64,000 bases of DNA from Omphiscola glabra (lineage: Eukaryota; Mollusca; Gastropoda; Lymnaeidae), in NCBI GenBank assembly GCA_964017045.1, contig OZ024794.1, positions 28,101,315 through 28,165,314 of the forward strand. The letters run 5' to 3'. Shown piece after piece: positions 34,578 through 45,625 of this stretch (positions are counted from its first letter, which is position 1; every line of letters starts with the position of its first letter). The notes under the pieces were generated by a model. It saw only the letters and a list, made by a program, of their open reading frames with translations, searched no databases and had not been told where the DNA came from. Position numbers and translations under genes: made by a program.

Positions 34578-35894
34578 ATCGCATTTAAATGAATTTTTTT
34601 GGTTTCACTTAGATTTATCAAACAATAACTAAACTTATAATCACTAATAATCAATATTAAATAAATTCTTTTAACCCTTATTTATAAACAATTTATAACT
34701 TTTATTAAAACTTAAATTACATTTTTTAAATAAATAATATATGTACAAATAGATCTCATATGAAAAAAAAATATTTTTAAAAATATTTAAGTATTCCAAA
34801 ATTTAAGAATAAAAAATTACTTTTGAAAAAATGTAACACAAAAAACATAATTATGTAAAAAAATTATCTCATAGCAAATGTTTTATGTTTAAAAAACATC
34901 AAGAAGAAATTGTATTTAAAAAATATGCAATGAGTTTCAATGTTCAAATTCTTAAATGGGATATCAATTTATCAAATATTCAGACAAAAGCTTTCAATGT
35001 ACTTAAGATGTTAATTTAGACTAACTACTGTCTTCATTAATTTATTTTATATGATGGAAAAGTTGTTATGATTCATAAAGAATAACAATATATTCAATTA
35101 CACAACCTCAAACTGCTAAGAACAATATTCTAAATTAGAACTGGCTTGAATTTTTTTTTAAAGCCAGACTCAGTTCATGAATCAATTTATAGGCATGTCT
35201 TTTTATGCAGTGAGTATTTTAAAGATATAAATGATAATTATTGTATGTAGGTATTTGTAACAAATTTCAAAGCACATTGAAAAGCTATAGATCTATTTCT
35301 TACATTTAATTTATTTGTCATTAGATATTTTTAGATTCAGTTTAAAAAATCAATGCAAATTCAATCAAAAATTTTTATCAGAAAACAAAAAACAAATAAA
35401 TTAAAACTCAAAAATGAAAAAACATTTTTGATAGTACTCTGAGTGATAAAATTTGTCGACAAAGAAACTTGGTTTTTTGTCAGGATTCCAGAGTTATTGC
35501 GATGAGAACATTCTTTTGCAGGATCATTAGGAGGAAGATGCTCAGTTTGTTCCAAAGACAAGTAAGCTTTGTTACACTCTTCCCTTTCACCTGCAGATAC
35601 AACTTCTTATCATCTACTTTTTCATTAAAAGTTAGTTTAAACTTAAATGGTAAATAGCAATCCTAATTCAAATTGCCTTTGTATTATGATGTATAAAGTT
35701 TCCAGGTGTTTAGAATTAGAAGAAGTCAGTTCAAATGGACACGTAAAACAATTTGCATGTTTCAAAATTATATTTATTTCTAAATTAAAAAAGTGCCATA
35801 TTCTCTGCATGTTCCTGCAATAGACCTTAATCACACTGAAATAACTAAAATCACATGCTAAAAGAACACGCACTTATAATCATCCGATACATCC
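34578..35894 (-). other. Very AT-rich intron and 3' UTR of tail T1
   Basis: Mainly A and T homopolymer-like DNA with no exon recognised. The right end is probable 3' UTR of T1, with its signal at 35773-35778. Confidence 0.45.
35773..35778 (-). terminator. AATAAA poly(A) signal, tail T1
   Basis: AATAAA on the minus strand about 120 bases beyond the stop codon at 35895, the usual spacing for a terminal exon. Confidence 0.45.
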
Positions 35895-37558
35895 TCAATA
35901 ATTATACATTAAATCCAGGATCTCTTGCTGTACAGATTGCCCAGTCCTTGCACTAGATGACTCCCGTCTTGTGGCTGCTTCACCATGAGTGGTGGCACAT
36001 TCAGGAATGACATAATGAGCATTTTCCAAACTTTCTCCAATTAACAGTTCCTGTTTCCCCTCCACAAAATCATCTGTTTTCCTTCTGCCCCGCAGCCTTT
36101 TAGACTTGCTGTTATTTGGTCCTTGTACCTTTATTTCTTTGACTTCTTTCATAGCTTTCATTATTCTCTGACTAAATCTGTATTGTCTAAGTCTATCTGC
36201 TGCTTTGGCTCTAAGCTCTTGAAACTTTTCTGGATTGTTTTTTCGTAAATTATCTTGGTACTTTTTGGCTCGTTCATTGTTATATTTTTTAAATCCCTCT
36301 GGGTCTAAAAGTTTTTTTTTGCGCCTCCACTCTCTGCTTCTGCCCAAGCGATACCATTCTTCTTTGGCCACGGGATCCATGTGCCGAAGACTTTTTGCAG
36401 GAGGTAAAAGGGAATTTAAAACATCTGTTGGAATTAACCTTATGTCATCATTACTTTTGTCTTTTAACGCATCAGGGAGCTTACCCACTTTTCGCATATA
36501 AAGAATTCTGTTCATTATACTTTTTTTCTCAACGATTTTCGGATCTTGATTAGCCTCACTGATCCGTCTACGTTCCCTGGCTTGTTCTTCTTTTGATAAG
36601 TGCTTATATCTTTCATAACGATCTGGATCTTCTTTTCTCAAGCGAACAAGGTAACTACCACGGTGACGCTTTTGCCTAGTTTGCTGACAAAAAACTTCAT
36701 ATGAAGGCTTTTCAGAATGAGAAAAATCTGAAGTCCCTTCTTTTGCCAAAGCTACAGTTATCTCATTACCAGGTGTATCTTGATCAACAATAGTAGTGAT
36801 GTTATTGCTGGATGGAGCAGTCAAGGTAATTACTTTAGATGTAGGGAGGGAAAACTGATTGTGAGTAGCCTCTTGATAAAACTTTCTTACATAAGGAATA
36901 TGACTGAATGCATCTTGCTTACACATTTGTTCAGATACATTAACACCAGCCTGCACAGAATTTTCAAATGGTTTCATAGAATCTGACAGCCCAACAATGT
37001 TGTCAACAATGTCTGTTTCATGTGGATATGAGTCATTGGTGTCCAGCAAGGTATCAGCACCTGCTGCAATCACTGGTAAAATTTGTGCTGGGTGTGCAAC
37101 AGGTTTGTGACTAGAATTGAAAAAAGGGAATGATTTGTTAACAATGACAGCATGTGTTAAAGCAGAATGTAAATCTGGCAACTGTTCCATTCTTGGTGAT
37201 CTTGGTGACAATGGTATTGCAGGTTCATGAGCTGTTGGTAAAATAATGCTGGTCATATTTTTTGTGGGTAGTTTCAAATTTGAAGATTCACAAAAGGTAG
37301 GAAATGCAGACTGAACTGCAAATTTTGCAGGTTTGATTGTAATAGCCACCCCATATTTTTGAGCCAGATCAGAAAATACTCTCATCATTTCCTGTTTATC
37401 GCAGTGTTTATTTTTCACTTTGTAAAAATTGTTGTATCTGTCTAAATACTCTCTGCAAGAAAAAGCAGCACTAGTTTTTTTCACAAGCATTGTTGTCTTT
37501 TCCTGATAGCCACTGAACCCAAAGGATGAGAGCTCTGTATCCTTCGGAGCAGAGTTAC
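35895..37558 (-). CDS. Gene A alternative terminal exon T1 (basic repeat tail)
   Basis: The acceptor CATTGTATCTCGCAG precedes GT AAC TCT GCT in phase 1, giving a split codon, 553 residues and a stop. The upstream in-frame Met lies in the intron and is not a credible start. The N-terminal third is a small aromatic/Cys segment (SCREYLDRYNNFYKVKNKHC). The middle is polar. The C-terminal half holds at least three related basic units: KEDPDRYERYKHLSKEEQAR, then DPEGFKKYNNERAKKYQDN, then NPEKFQELRAKAADRLRQYR, with WRRKKK and RKSKRLRGRRK-like clusters between or after them. The same DPE(K/R)(Y/F) unit occurs once in T2. The residues suggest a helical nucleic-acid-binding repeat, which is inference. 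No zinc fingers are present. Confidence 0.8.
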
Positions 37559-38484
37559 CTGCGAGATACAATGAGGATTTTACATATCCTTGTATTGATT
37601 CTCTTTCACTTCACTACTGATAATGTAATTGCACTGATATTGTAATAGCAGCTTTTAACAAGTCATACTCACAGGACAAAATCGTTATTATATCAAGAAT
37701 GTAGTGAAACCTTGAAAGTTTGGTGTTAAAAAAAACAGAACACTTAAATTGAACTAAAGAAATACATTCAAGGATGATTCTGAATACAACACTCTTCATT
37801 CTCTGTTGCAAAGTTTGAATTTCTAAATCAAGAAATGGTTCAGCGGCAGTTGAACATCTTCTTTCTAATACACACATTTAAATTACTTGAAATTCCACTC
37901 CAACCATAATAACAAGACACACAACAAATGTGACAAGAGATTTTTGGAAGAGTTGTTGGAATGTACCTTAATTTATATTACTATGTGCTATGAACAACTT
38001 GGCATAAGCAATACAATTGCAAAGAGTTTTTAAAAAAAGGTTAACAACCTTTATAATTATACACTGTACAAAGGTATCCTTAAAGATATATACACGTACC
38101 ATATAATGTATGAATATTCTCAAAATACTTGGTTTTAATTTTTAAAATTCTTAATGAGTGTAAAAATTACTGCTGCTACTCAATAAAACATTGAGAAGAG
38201 GTTACAGTTTTTGTAACAATGAATTTTTTTTATGTTTTAGTTCATGTAGTGTACAATTAGCTAGGCAAATTATAATGAATTCAAGATTTTTCAGTGCAAA
38301 CTAGTAGCTTTTGTTATTAGATCAAAAAATCGGGTCAAACACAGTGGTACTTCAGAATAATTATTATTTGTGTAATATATTAGTCTTGGCTCCTTTCCAC
38401 TCAATTTTTCTTTTACATGAGATCATTTTCTTTACTTTCAGCTACTAAAAGTAAGTAAATTAATGAAATAAAAAGGAAACTTAC
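37559..38484 (-). other. Intron of gene A before tail T1
   Basis: AT-rich intron. An 87-codon minus-strand frame at 37614-37877 has no splice support. Nothing else was recognised. Confidence 0.45.
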
Positions 38485-38541
38485 TTTGATCATTAGCTTT
38501 CCTTCTTTTTCTTGTCCGATTCATCTGAATGCTTATTGATT
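38485..38541 (-). CDS. Gene A common exon 4 (57 nt, basic/NLS-like)
   Basis: The acceptor TTCTTTTTCCAG precedes AATCAATAAGC, and the donor is A|GTAAGT. The exon is 57 bases, enters and leaves in phase 1, and is therefore skippable without changing frame. It encodes (E)SISIQMNRTRKRRKANDQ. The RTRKRRK cluster is a good candidate nuclear localisation signal, which suits a shared head used with many DNA-binding tails. It is too short for ordinary open-frame detection. The support is two clean splice sites, phase agreement with the neighbouring exons and the meaningful peptide. Confidence 0.7.
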
Positions 38542-38837
38542 CTGGAAAAAGAAAAAATAAAGATAACTTTTCAGTTCTCAAAACCATTTTTACTCAGTAA
38601 ATTGACTTTAACTTCCTTAAGAACCTTCAATAATTGAAGATATACAAATATTCGCCAATTTGGTGTGAATTATAACCTATTTAAAATAAACACAATCAAA
38701 GCTAGTTTAGACTAACAATGTTGACGCAAATAATTTTTAAAAACTTTTGTTTTAAATAGCAAGAATCTGATCACTGTTTTATGATTGCTGAAAGTTCTAT
38801 AATAACATTTGTTTGTTAAAATAAAAAGATGACTCAC
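38542..38837 (-). other. Intron between common exons 3 and 4
   Basis: A GTGAGT donor at 38837 and a TTTTTCCAG acceptor at 38542 bound a 296-bp intron with no other feature. Confidence 0.6.
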
Positions 38838-38912
38838 CATCAAATGAACCACTTGTACCTGCCACTGGAAAATTTTCAGCCCCACTTACTTCTCCTACTG
38901 GTTCATAATCAC
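38838..38912 (-). CDS. Gene A common exon 3 (75 nt)
   Basis: The acceptor AATTTTTAG precedes GTGATTATGAACC, and the donor is TGATG|GTGAGT. The length is 75 bases, phase 1 in and phase 1 out. It encodes (G)DYEPVGEVSGAENFPVAGTSG and SFD, an acidic, glycine/serine-containing linker with no recognisable domain. Being symmetric, it can be included or skipped without frame change. It joins the N-terminal domain exon to the NLS-like exon 4. Confidence 0.7.
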
Positions 38913-40115
38913 CTAAAAATTTGGCAACATAATTTGTTATAAAAACATATAAAATATGAATTTATTTATTTGATTTAATTTTACACACTTTGCATTTGCA
39001 TAACTAATAACAGCAGAATGTAAGCTTCACTATCATTGCACTCTTCAATAATATAATTAGAACCTGACTAGGCTTCATACAAATTACTAGATCTATATGT
39101 CATAAAAGATTTCAAAATATGAAGCAATGGGAATTTCCACTACAACTAAAAGATAGTTATGTTTTACAGTAGCATCCTGAAAACTTTATAACTGAGATGG
39201 ATATTTTTTAGGGGGATGGGAAGATTCAGAGCCACCATTTCGCCGCTGGTCGTTTTTATTGGACAAAGATATCAAAATTATTGAAATACAAAATATAAAT
39301 TTAGAGGTGACAAAAATGTTGAAAATTCAAGAGCGCATATTATATTTAATTTAAATAGCTTTATATAGTCTCTCATATGCTAGAAGGGCCACATAAAATT
39401 GTTATGTCTCTGTGTAATCGGAAGTGGGGTGCAGTCACGATCACCTTTTTACATTTATGGTTGTACAAAATATAGAGGTGGCTTTTAGTGAGCATCTGTT
39501 AAAGTGCTAAAAATATCAATTATAAATAAAACGTGAAGTCATCAATATCCATGTAGGAGATTATGTGGAACTAACAAAAAAACTTCAAACAGAAACCACC
39601 TAACAAACTTTTACTTGGATACATTTTAAAACCTCAAAATATTTATAATAAGTAATTTCTTAAGTAATTTCTTCCTCAGAATGGCCTGGTGTCAAATCAC
39701 CATAGATCCATTCCTGAAACTGCCTAAGCAGTATATATGTGATTATGTATGGATTTTATGAGTACTGCAGAAATTAAGTAAGACGTCCAATCCACCTCTC
39801 TTTCCCTGTTATCTTAAAATTAAAAACTTGGTGGATATATTCCAGTCATACTTGTGAAACTATAGATGCATTATATTCTATTTTATCCTTCAGCAAGGGG
39901 TATTGATGATTTTATTATAAACTTTGATTGGACATTTTAGAAACTTTAAACAAAGCGGTTTTCATAATTAGTAACAGATTTAAAAATATGCTTCTAAAGT
40001 TGTTATGGAAGTGGTTTTGCTCTATTTCATGAAATTCATTAGACTGAACTTTTAACAAAATAATCAATTAAACTGTTAACAAGCAATTTATTAAAAGAGA
40101 GTTGATTAACTAGAT
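38913..40115 (-). other. Intron of gene A
   Basis: AT-rich intron left of the hAT element. No exon or repeat family was recognised. Confidence 0.45.
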
Positions 40116-41260
40116 CAGTGATTCCCAAAGTGATCTATATCGACCCCCAGAGATCGACGACAACTTGCAATGGGTCCATGTCAGCAAATATAAAATTGGG
40201 GGTCCATGAAATGAAAATGGGGGTCAAAGATAGTGAATCTCATGTAAGCAGGTTGTGACTTCTATTTTGGCATTCCATTAATAGAATAACCCACATACAC
40301 AGATAGTACATATTTACTTACATAATATTACCTTATAATATAAAGACATATATTTTCCTACATAAATTATAAAAGTACCTATGAAGAAAATATTTTAAAA
40401 ACATAAATGTTTATGAAACGTGATGAAGAATCATATTAAAATTTAAGTTATTAGGTATATTTTCTGATATATGAAACTGTTTAAGAATTATTATAAACTA
40501 ACAGTTTCCCGCAGCCCTGCCAGCGTACGTTTTTATTTTCTATGCGTGTAAGGTTTTATTTTGTAAAAAAAAATGTCTTTAAGCAGTAAATTGGAGCCTG
40601 TGTCAACTCTTTAGCTAGCTAGACCTCCAACTTTATCTGCGCACAAGATCACTGAGATTTGTTGCTTGGTTTTTACGTGAAAACGTAACAAACAGACCGA
40701 CAATACACTACTACGGTTTTGTATACAAACTTATTTACGCAATTATAATATTAGTAGCGAAGTAGGGATTTTATAATGCACCATTTTATTCCATTTAAAT
40801 ATTATTAAATTAAATTAGTATATTTCATTAAATTTTGTATGTTGTAGGCATTCGCTTTGTGGTCGCAATACAATTTGAACTTATAAAAACCTAACTAAAT
40901 TGATGCCAAATGTTGAAAATGTATTATTAAAGCATCAGGTTCATCTCTCACACTAACAGCATTTATTTTTTTCTTAGTTATTTAATGTAACAGAAAGTAA
41001 ATTTTAATTTGGTTCGTTTTAATTTGAATTTAATTAATAAATTTATAAAACTTAACATGTTTTTAAAAAAGTTTTTCACACTACACTTCCCAACCGTTAG
41101 AAATGTAAATATTTCAAAGTGAGTAGCACTATGCCGGCTGTCAAAAATACATATAAGTTATAAGTTAATGAATTTGCAAAAAATCAAAATCAGATAAGTC
41201 TACCCAAAACCGAAAAACATGGCAAGTGGTCTGCGAGACAAAAAAGTTTGGGAACCTCTG
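40116..41260. mobile_element. hAT non-autonomous element with intact 8-bp target duplication
   Basis: The left end is CAGTGATTCCCAAAGTGATC and the right end AAAAAAGTTTGGGAACCTCTG, an imperfect inverted pair. The 8-mer AACTAGAT flanks both sides exactly (40108-40115 and 41261-41268), the hallmark of hAT insertion. The 1145-bp interior shows no transposase frame. It lies in the first intron after the gene A head exon, about 120 bp from that exon's donor. Confidence 0.8.
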
Positions 41261-41386
41261 AACTAGATCAATTGCTAAAGTCTCTCAGGTTTATTGTTAT
41301 CCAACATTGCTGTTAATCTTATGCAAATGAGAATCCAAGTAAAATTATTCAACCATAACTATCTCTTTAAATCTGGTATGTCATAC

Positions 41387-41940
41387 CTGGAGATGCTGGA
41401 AGCACCATACAATCATTAGAATCATCTCCTCCTTCAATTTTCACAACCATTTGATTAGACTGCCCACTTTCTCTTGCCATCGATTCAATAGCTACAGAAT
41501 AATTCTGAATGCTTTCATCTCCTCCTGCAGAGCTCTCTTCAAGTTGATGTTTTCCTGGGATCTCAACACTATTTTTAGATTGTCTACCACGCTTATGTAC
41601 ATTTTGTGGTACATCTGAAAACATTACATCTTGTTCAAATTCTGGAGGAGAAACTTTTTTATTTGACTGCTTAAGAGGTGGACAAGAGTGGTAACTATTG
41701 CTTAAGAATGTTGTAGAAGAATCACCACCTTCCCTTGAAACTTGTTCATCCACAATGTAATCAAATTTGAATTTTCTGTCAACTCTCACATTTATGTGAC
41801 CAACTAACTCTATGCTCTCATTGAAGTCAACTTGACCATTACAAAGAATTTGAAGAGATCTAACCAAAGATGAAATGAATTTAGCAGCAGGTGAATTTAG
41901 CTCTTGCTCAGGCATTTTTAAATAATTATCCGAAGATTTT
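41387..41940 (-). CDS. Gene A head exon: shared N-terminal domain
   Basis: The acceptor CTTTTTTTTTTCTCCAG at 41941 is followed by 25 untranslated bases and an ATG at 41915. Coding runs 176 codons plus one base to the donor CCAG|GTATGA at 41387 (phase 1). Residues about 10-60 form the domain shared with gene B: AAKFISSLVRSLQILCNGQV, FNESIELVGHINV, then FDYIVDEQV. The rest is polar and acidic with one basic patch (KRGRQSK near residue 108) and a VKIEGGDD SUMO-consensus-like site near residue 157. No BTB, ZAD, SCAN, KRAB or THAP signature is visible. The domain is likely a protein-interaction module common to all isoforms, by analogy with lola-type genes; that role is inferred. Confidence 0.8.
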
Positions 41941-44777
41941 CTGGAGAAAAAAAAAAGGAAAAATTATTATAGTTTGATATGACAAAGTATATACCGGTAC
42001 ATATCTGTTAGAATTTTTCAAAGTTTTTATCATTTCCCTTGCCATGTTACTCTGCGACTGTGATGTCTGTACATTTCAATGTGTGATAAAACTATGAAAA
42101 TTTTATGACTTTTTAATACAGAGCTAAAATTTGGTACACCACTCAGTCTCAAAGAACTTTTTCAGTTTTTATCTATTTAGATTAGTGAACCCTCATTTTC
42201 TCATTATGAATTACATGTAACTTCCAAGTTGCAGTTAAAATAAATATTGCTGCCATGATGCCTACCATTATTGGCATTTTTTCTACCCCGACTTATTTAT
42301 TAACAAATATTAAGTAATTTTAAATGTTAAAGATATTTATGAAACAGATGTCATACATTTTTATACCCTTGGCTTACTAACACCACAGAAGTAAAGTTAA
42401 CATCCCAAAAATATAATGAAGAAAATGCTGGCATCTGCTTTTCCTCAATTCAATTTATTAACAATACAATTACTTTCCCTTTAGTTTTCTGTAACCCAAA
42501 GACAGTGAATTTAATTAACTATCTTAAGTAAGAGAAATCCTTTATATTTGAAATTAGTTTTTGTGTATTTGGCCTGATAAATCTAATAATACACAAACAA
42601 TCCCACTGGCTTTTATTGATATTATATAGGCCTTTCATTAGCACCTCTTTTTATATCTGAATCTATATCTAAGGCATGGTAAGAATAAATTCATAGGATT
42701 CATCTAAATTTAAATAATAATATATATAGATTTTGAAAAAGTTGAACAATATCTAGTTCAACACATGAATTTATCCGTTCATAAGCTGTCATTGTTATGT
42801 AGCACCTGTCAAATTATGTAAGTATGCTACGAATGCATTGGCTGATAGACGCATACATCTATCATAAGATTAATTTAAATAAGAAAGCTGCATTTGCTTG
42901 AACAGCAATTTCTATTTTTAAAATTTATTAAAATTACGATTATTAAGTGATTATTTTAACACCCAATCCTACCCTACGCTTTAAAATAAAAATATAGTTT
43001 AGGAATTAGCTTAAACAAGGTTTCCAAATTATTCTAAACATGCTTCTCACCAGATTTTTTAGCATGCACTAATATTATGCAACGCTGAATGTCATTGGAA
43101 AAAAGCTGATCATAGATGTAATTTCAACCTTGTTTTGAGATAAGAAAACATCTTATATAAATAAATAGCTTGATTTTGTAAAAGTATAAGGTGTATTAAT
43201 TTAATGCAGTTTAGTGGTTGAGAATGAGCTTGTCACATCAAACCCATTTTGGGCTGTTATTCCTAGGTGCTGTTTGTCTTGAATTTCATCTTCTTTGGCC
43301 TATATTCATTTGTTTTGACTCTCATCCAAAAAAAAAAAGAGATTATATATAATAAATAGCCCTATGTTAATTTTTTTTTTAAATATTGCATAAAATTTAA
43401 TCTATTTCAAAAGTTGCCAAACATTGAAAAATATACTATTTCTGTTAATTTTGACAGCCTTGATATTATAGCAAAGTTCAAATCTTTAACTCTTCGTTCT
43501 TTACTCAATTTAGCTTACCATTTATAAATCTTAAGTTTTATTTACTATTGCAAAAATAAATTATCAGACTTGCCTACCAGAAAATTTTTGGTATTTAACC
43601 CCGACCCATCCCCACCCTTTCTCAAAATCAATAGTTTAAGTAACAAAATAGTATTTTAGTTGAACCCCTTTCTTCCCCTTCCAACCATAACTGGGCGTAT
43701 TTAATAATGATAAAAGACAAAGAAAAAAAGAGAGATAGCAATACGGAATGTAAAATAAAGGATACTGAACTAGTACGCAACTTAAAAAAAATTTAGCAAA
43801 CACTAAACAAAACAATTAAATTTCTTATTGGGTAACACTTCTACTTCTATTTTAAATCATAGTTTAGTTTTTAGAAAATTAAAAATAATTTTATTGATTG
43901 TAGTATTGTTATGCTTTTAGCTGCATTAAACTAAACACATAGCTAGATCCATGGCTTTGCTACATTTAATGAATGTGCCAGAAATCATTGCCATTGGTGT
44001 GTTCATTTTTTTTTAACAGCTAACATAGGGCCTGTAAAAATTATGAATCATTGACCTAATCATATTAGCGCTTGTTTGCCTAAATTTATATTTATAGTCC
44101 CCCCTCCTTCTCCCCAATTTAATTTTAATGTTTTGTGTCAAGTGTCAACCTCATTGCTGATTTGCACAGCTTCTTGAACAATTTTTCACTCATTCAGTCA
44201 CATGTTGAAGTTCAATGAGAAATTATGTTAAGAAACAAACACAAGTTAAAGTACCAACACAATGAGGAGAGAGTATGACACAACTAGGCATTCTATGTTA
44301 GTATTACTATGAAACAAATTTAACTTGCACAATTGACAAGAGTTTCGTAAGCCAAGATAGCATAAAATATAAATTACCCGGTACTACAGATTAGTCTGAC
44401 AGTACAGTAAAGGAGCCTATAGACTTTTTCTTTTTTAATTAGGCTAGGTACTTTGAAAGAAATTGTAATTTCTTATTGCCATTAATGATACATCAAATTA
44501 AAGGGCTAGCTATAAGCTTCATAAACACACCAATTTCATATTTATGACTTTCCAAATTTCTGCCTTATTTTGCCCACAACTTTTTTTTATTTTAAAAGAT
44601 AATGCTACCAAATTTTCAGCAGACATTCATAATCTAATTTACAACACAATAAACAACAAAACATTTACATAACATCAAGACTTTTTATTTTTGATCATTT
44701 TAGTGTCTTCTTCTTCCAATAGCTCCAATAACACTAATACTAATATTAATAAGAGCATACAAATATGTGATTAAAAA
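41941..44777. other. Intron upstream of the gene A head exon
   Basis: AT-rich DNA that should contain intron sequence and possibly 5' exons of gene A. No exon could be defined and no repeat family is clear. Confidence 0.4.
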
Positions 44778-44915
44778 CTATTGGGATGTTCTGCTTGTCA
44801 TTTTCTGGGTAGACTGTTCTGCAGACTTCTTTGTCTTTTTTATGTATTCCAAAATCTCTTCTTCATAAACTTTGTCTTCGTCGTCTACATTCAAACATGC
44901 CTCATTGGAAGGAAT
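44778..44915 (-). other. Possible short coding remnant or terminal exon, unknown
   Basis: On the minus strand a 46-codon frame reads NVDDEDKVYEEEILEYIKKT, continuing with KKSAEQSTQ and a stop at 44778. The composition (acidic, then Lys-rich amphipathic) looks protein-like rather than AT-random, and an AATAAA lies about 95 bases beyond the stop. There is no clean acceptor at the 5' end: a stop precedes the frame at 44916-44918. It may be a retrocopy fragment or the last exon of an undetected gene. It is upstream of the gene A start and so is not one of its tails. Confidence 0.3.
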
Positions 44916-45415
44916 TCAGAGTTCTGCAATTAGGAAATTAAAATGTTCTCTTGTTCCTGAAATTAGTCCGAAAATTACAGACTTCAAAAACTAAAATTTT
45001 TAAAAACTCTTTAATTTATAGTGTTGTATTAATTTCTAATAATATTGTAAAACTGTTTCCCTTTCATTAACTGATTAGTGTTCTATGGATTTTTAAAGAT
45101 AAACAATAATGAAAATCTTTGTACATTTTAATTATTTATATATTGAAATTGATAAGAACAGCCATTTCTGACAACATTGTTTTTCTGTGAGGGGAGGACT
45201 GTGAAAACTGACACTTTCATTTTCTTACACGTTCCAGCGTTAAATGCATAACTTCTTGGGGAAATGTGGTTATTAAATAAATAAACCTATTCCCGTTTGT
45301 GAATGAATGAAGCAGTATTGTGGTAAACTACTATGAAACTACGTCCTATGTCTTATGATTTTACATTAAAAAATAATAAACGATTAAGTACATACCAATA
45401 TATATAATCAAGTAA

Positions 45416-45625
45416 ATGTGTTGCAGGTCACAAAATTCACCAAACCATAAAAATGATATCACTCTAGTCAGTTTAAATGACACTGATGTCCACACAGAGA
45501 CTGTTGAAAATTTATGGATGCACGGAAAGCGCAAACTGAAGAGACAGATTGGCACAAGCCGCGATCTTTTTCCTTTATATATGCATGACTTATGTAATGT
45601 CTCGCAATCCTTTTCATGTAGATGA
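45416..45625 (+). pseudogene. Merlin/ISXO2-like transposase C-terminal remnant
   Basis: The plus-strand frame contains VHTETVENLWMHGKRKLKRQ followed by IGTSRDLFPLYMHDL. This resembles the end of the ISXO2/Merlin DDE domain (HT--IE-LW---K--L-R--GTSR-LLP-Y--EF), including the glutamate of HT--(I/V)E. Only about 60 residues survive and no other part of the transposase was found. The opposite-strand frame over the same bases is a shadow. Confidence 0.5.

Noticed and set aside
41387..41940. BTB/POZ identity for the head domain
   Set aside because: The architecture invites it, but the expected BTB motifs (such as the early FxD and later conserved Asp and Arg positions) are not visible, and the domain is only about 50 residues long.
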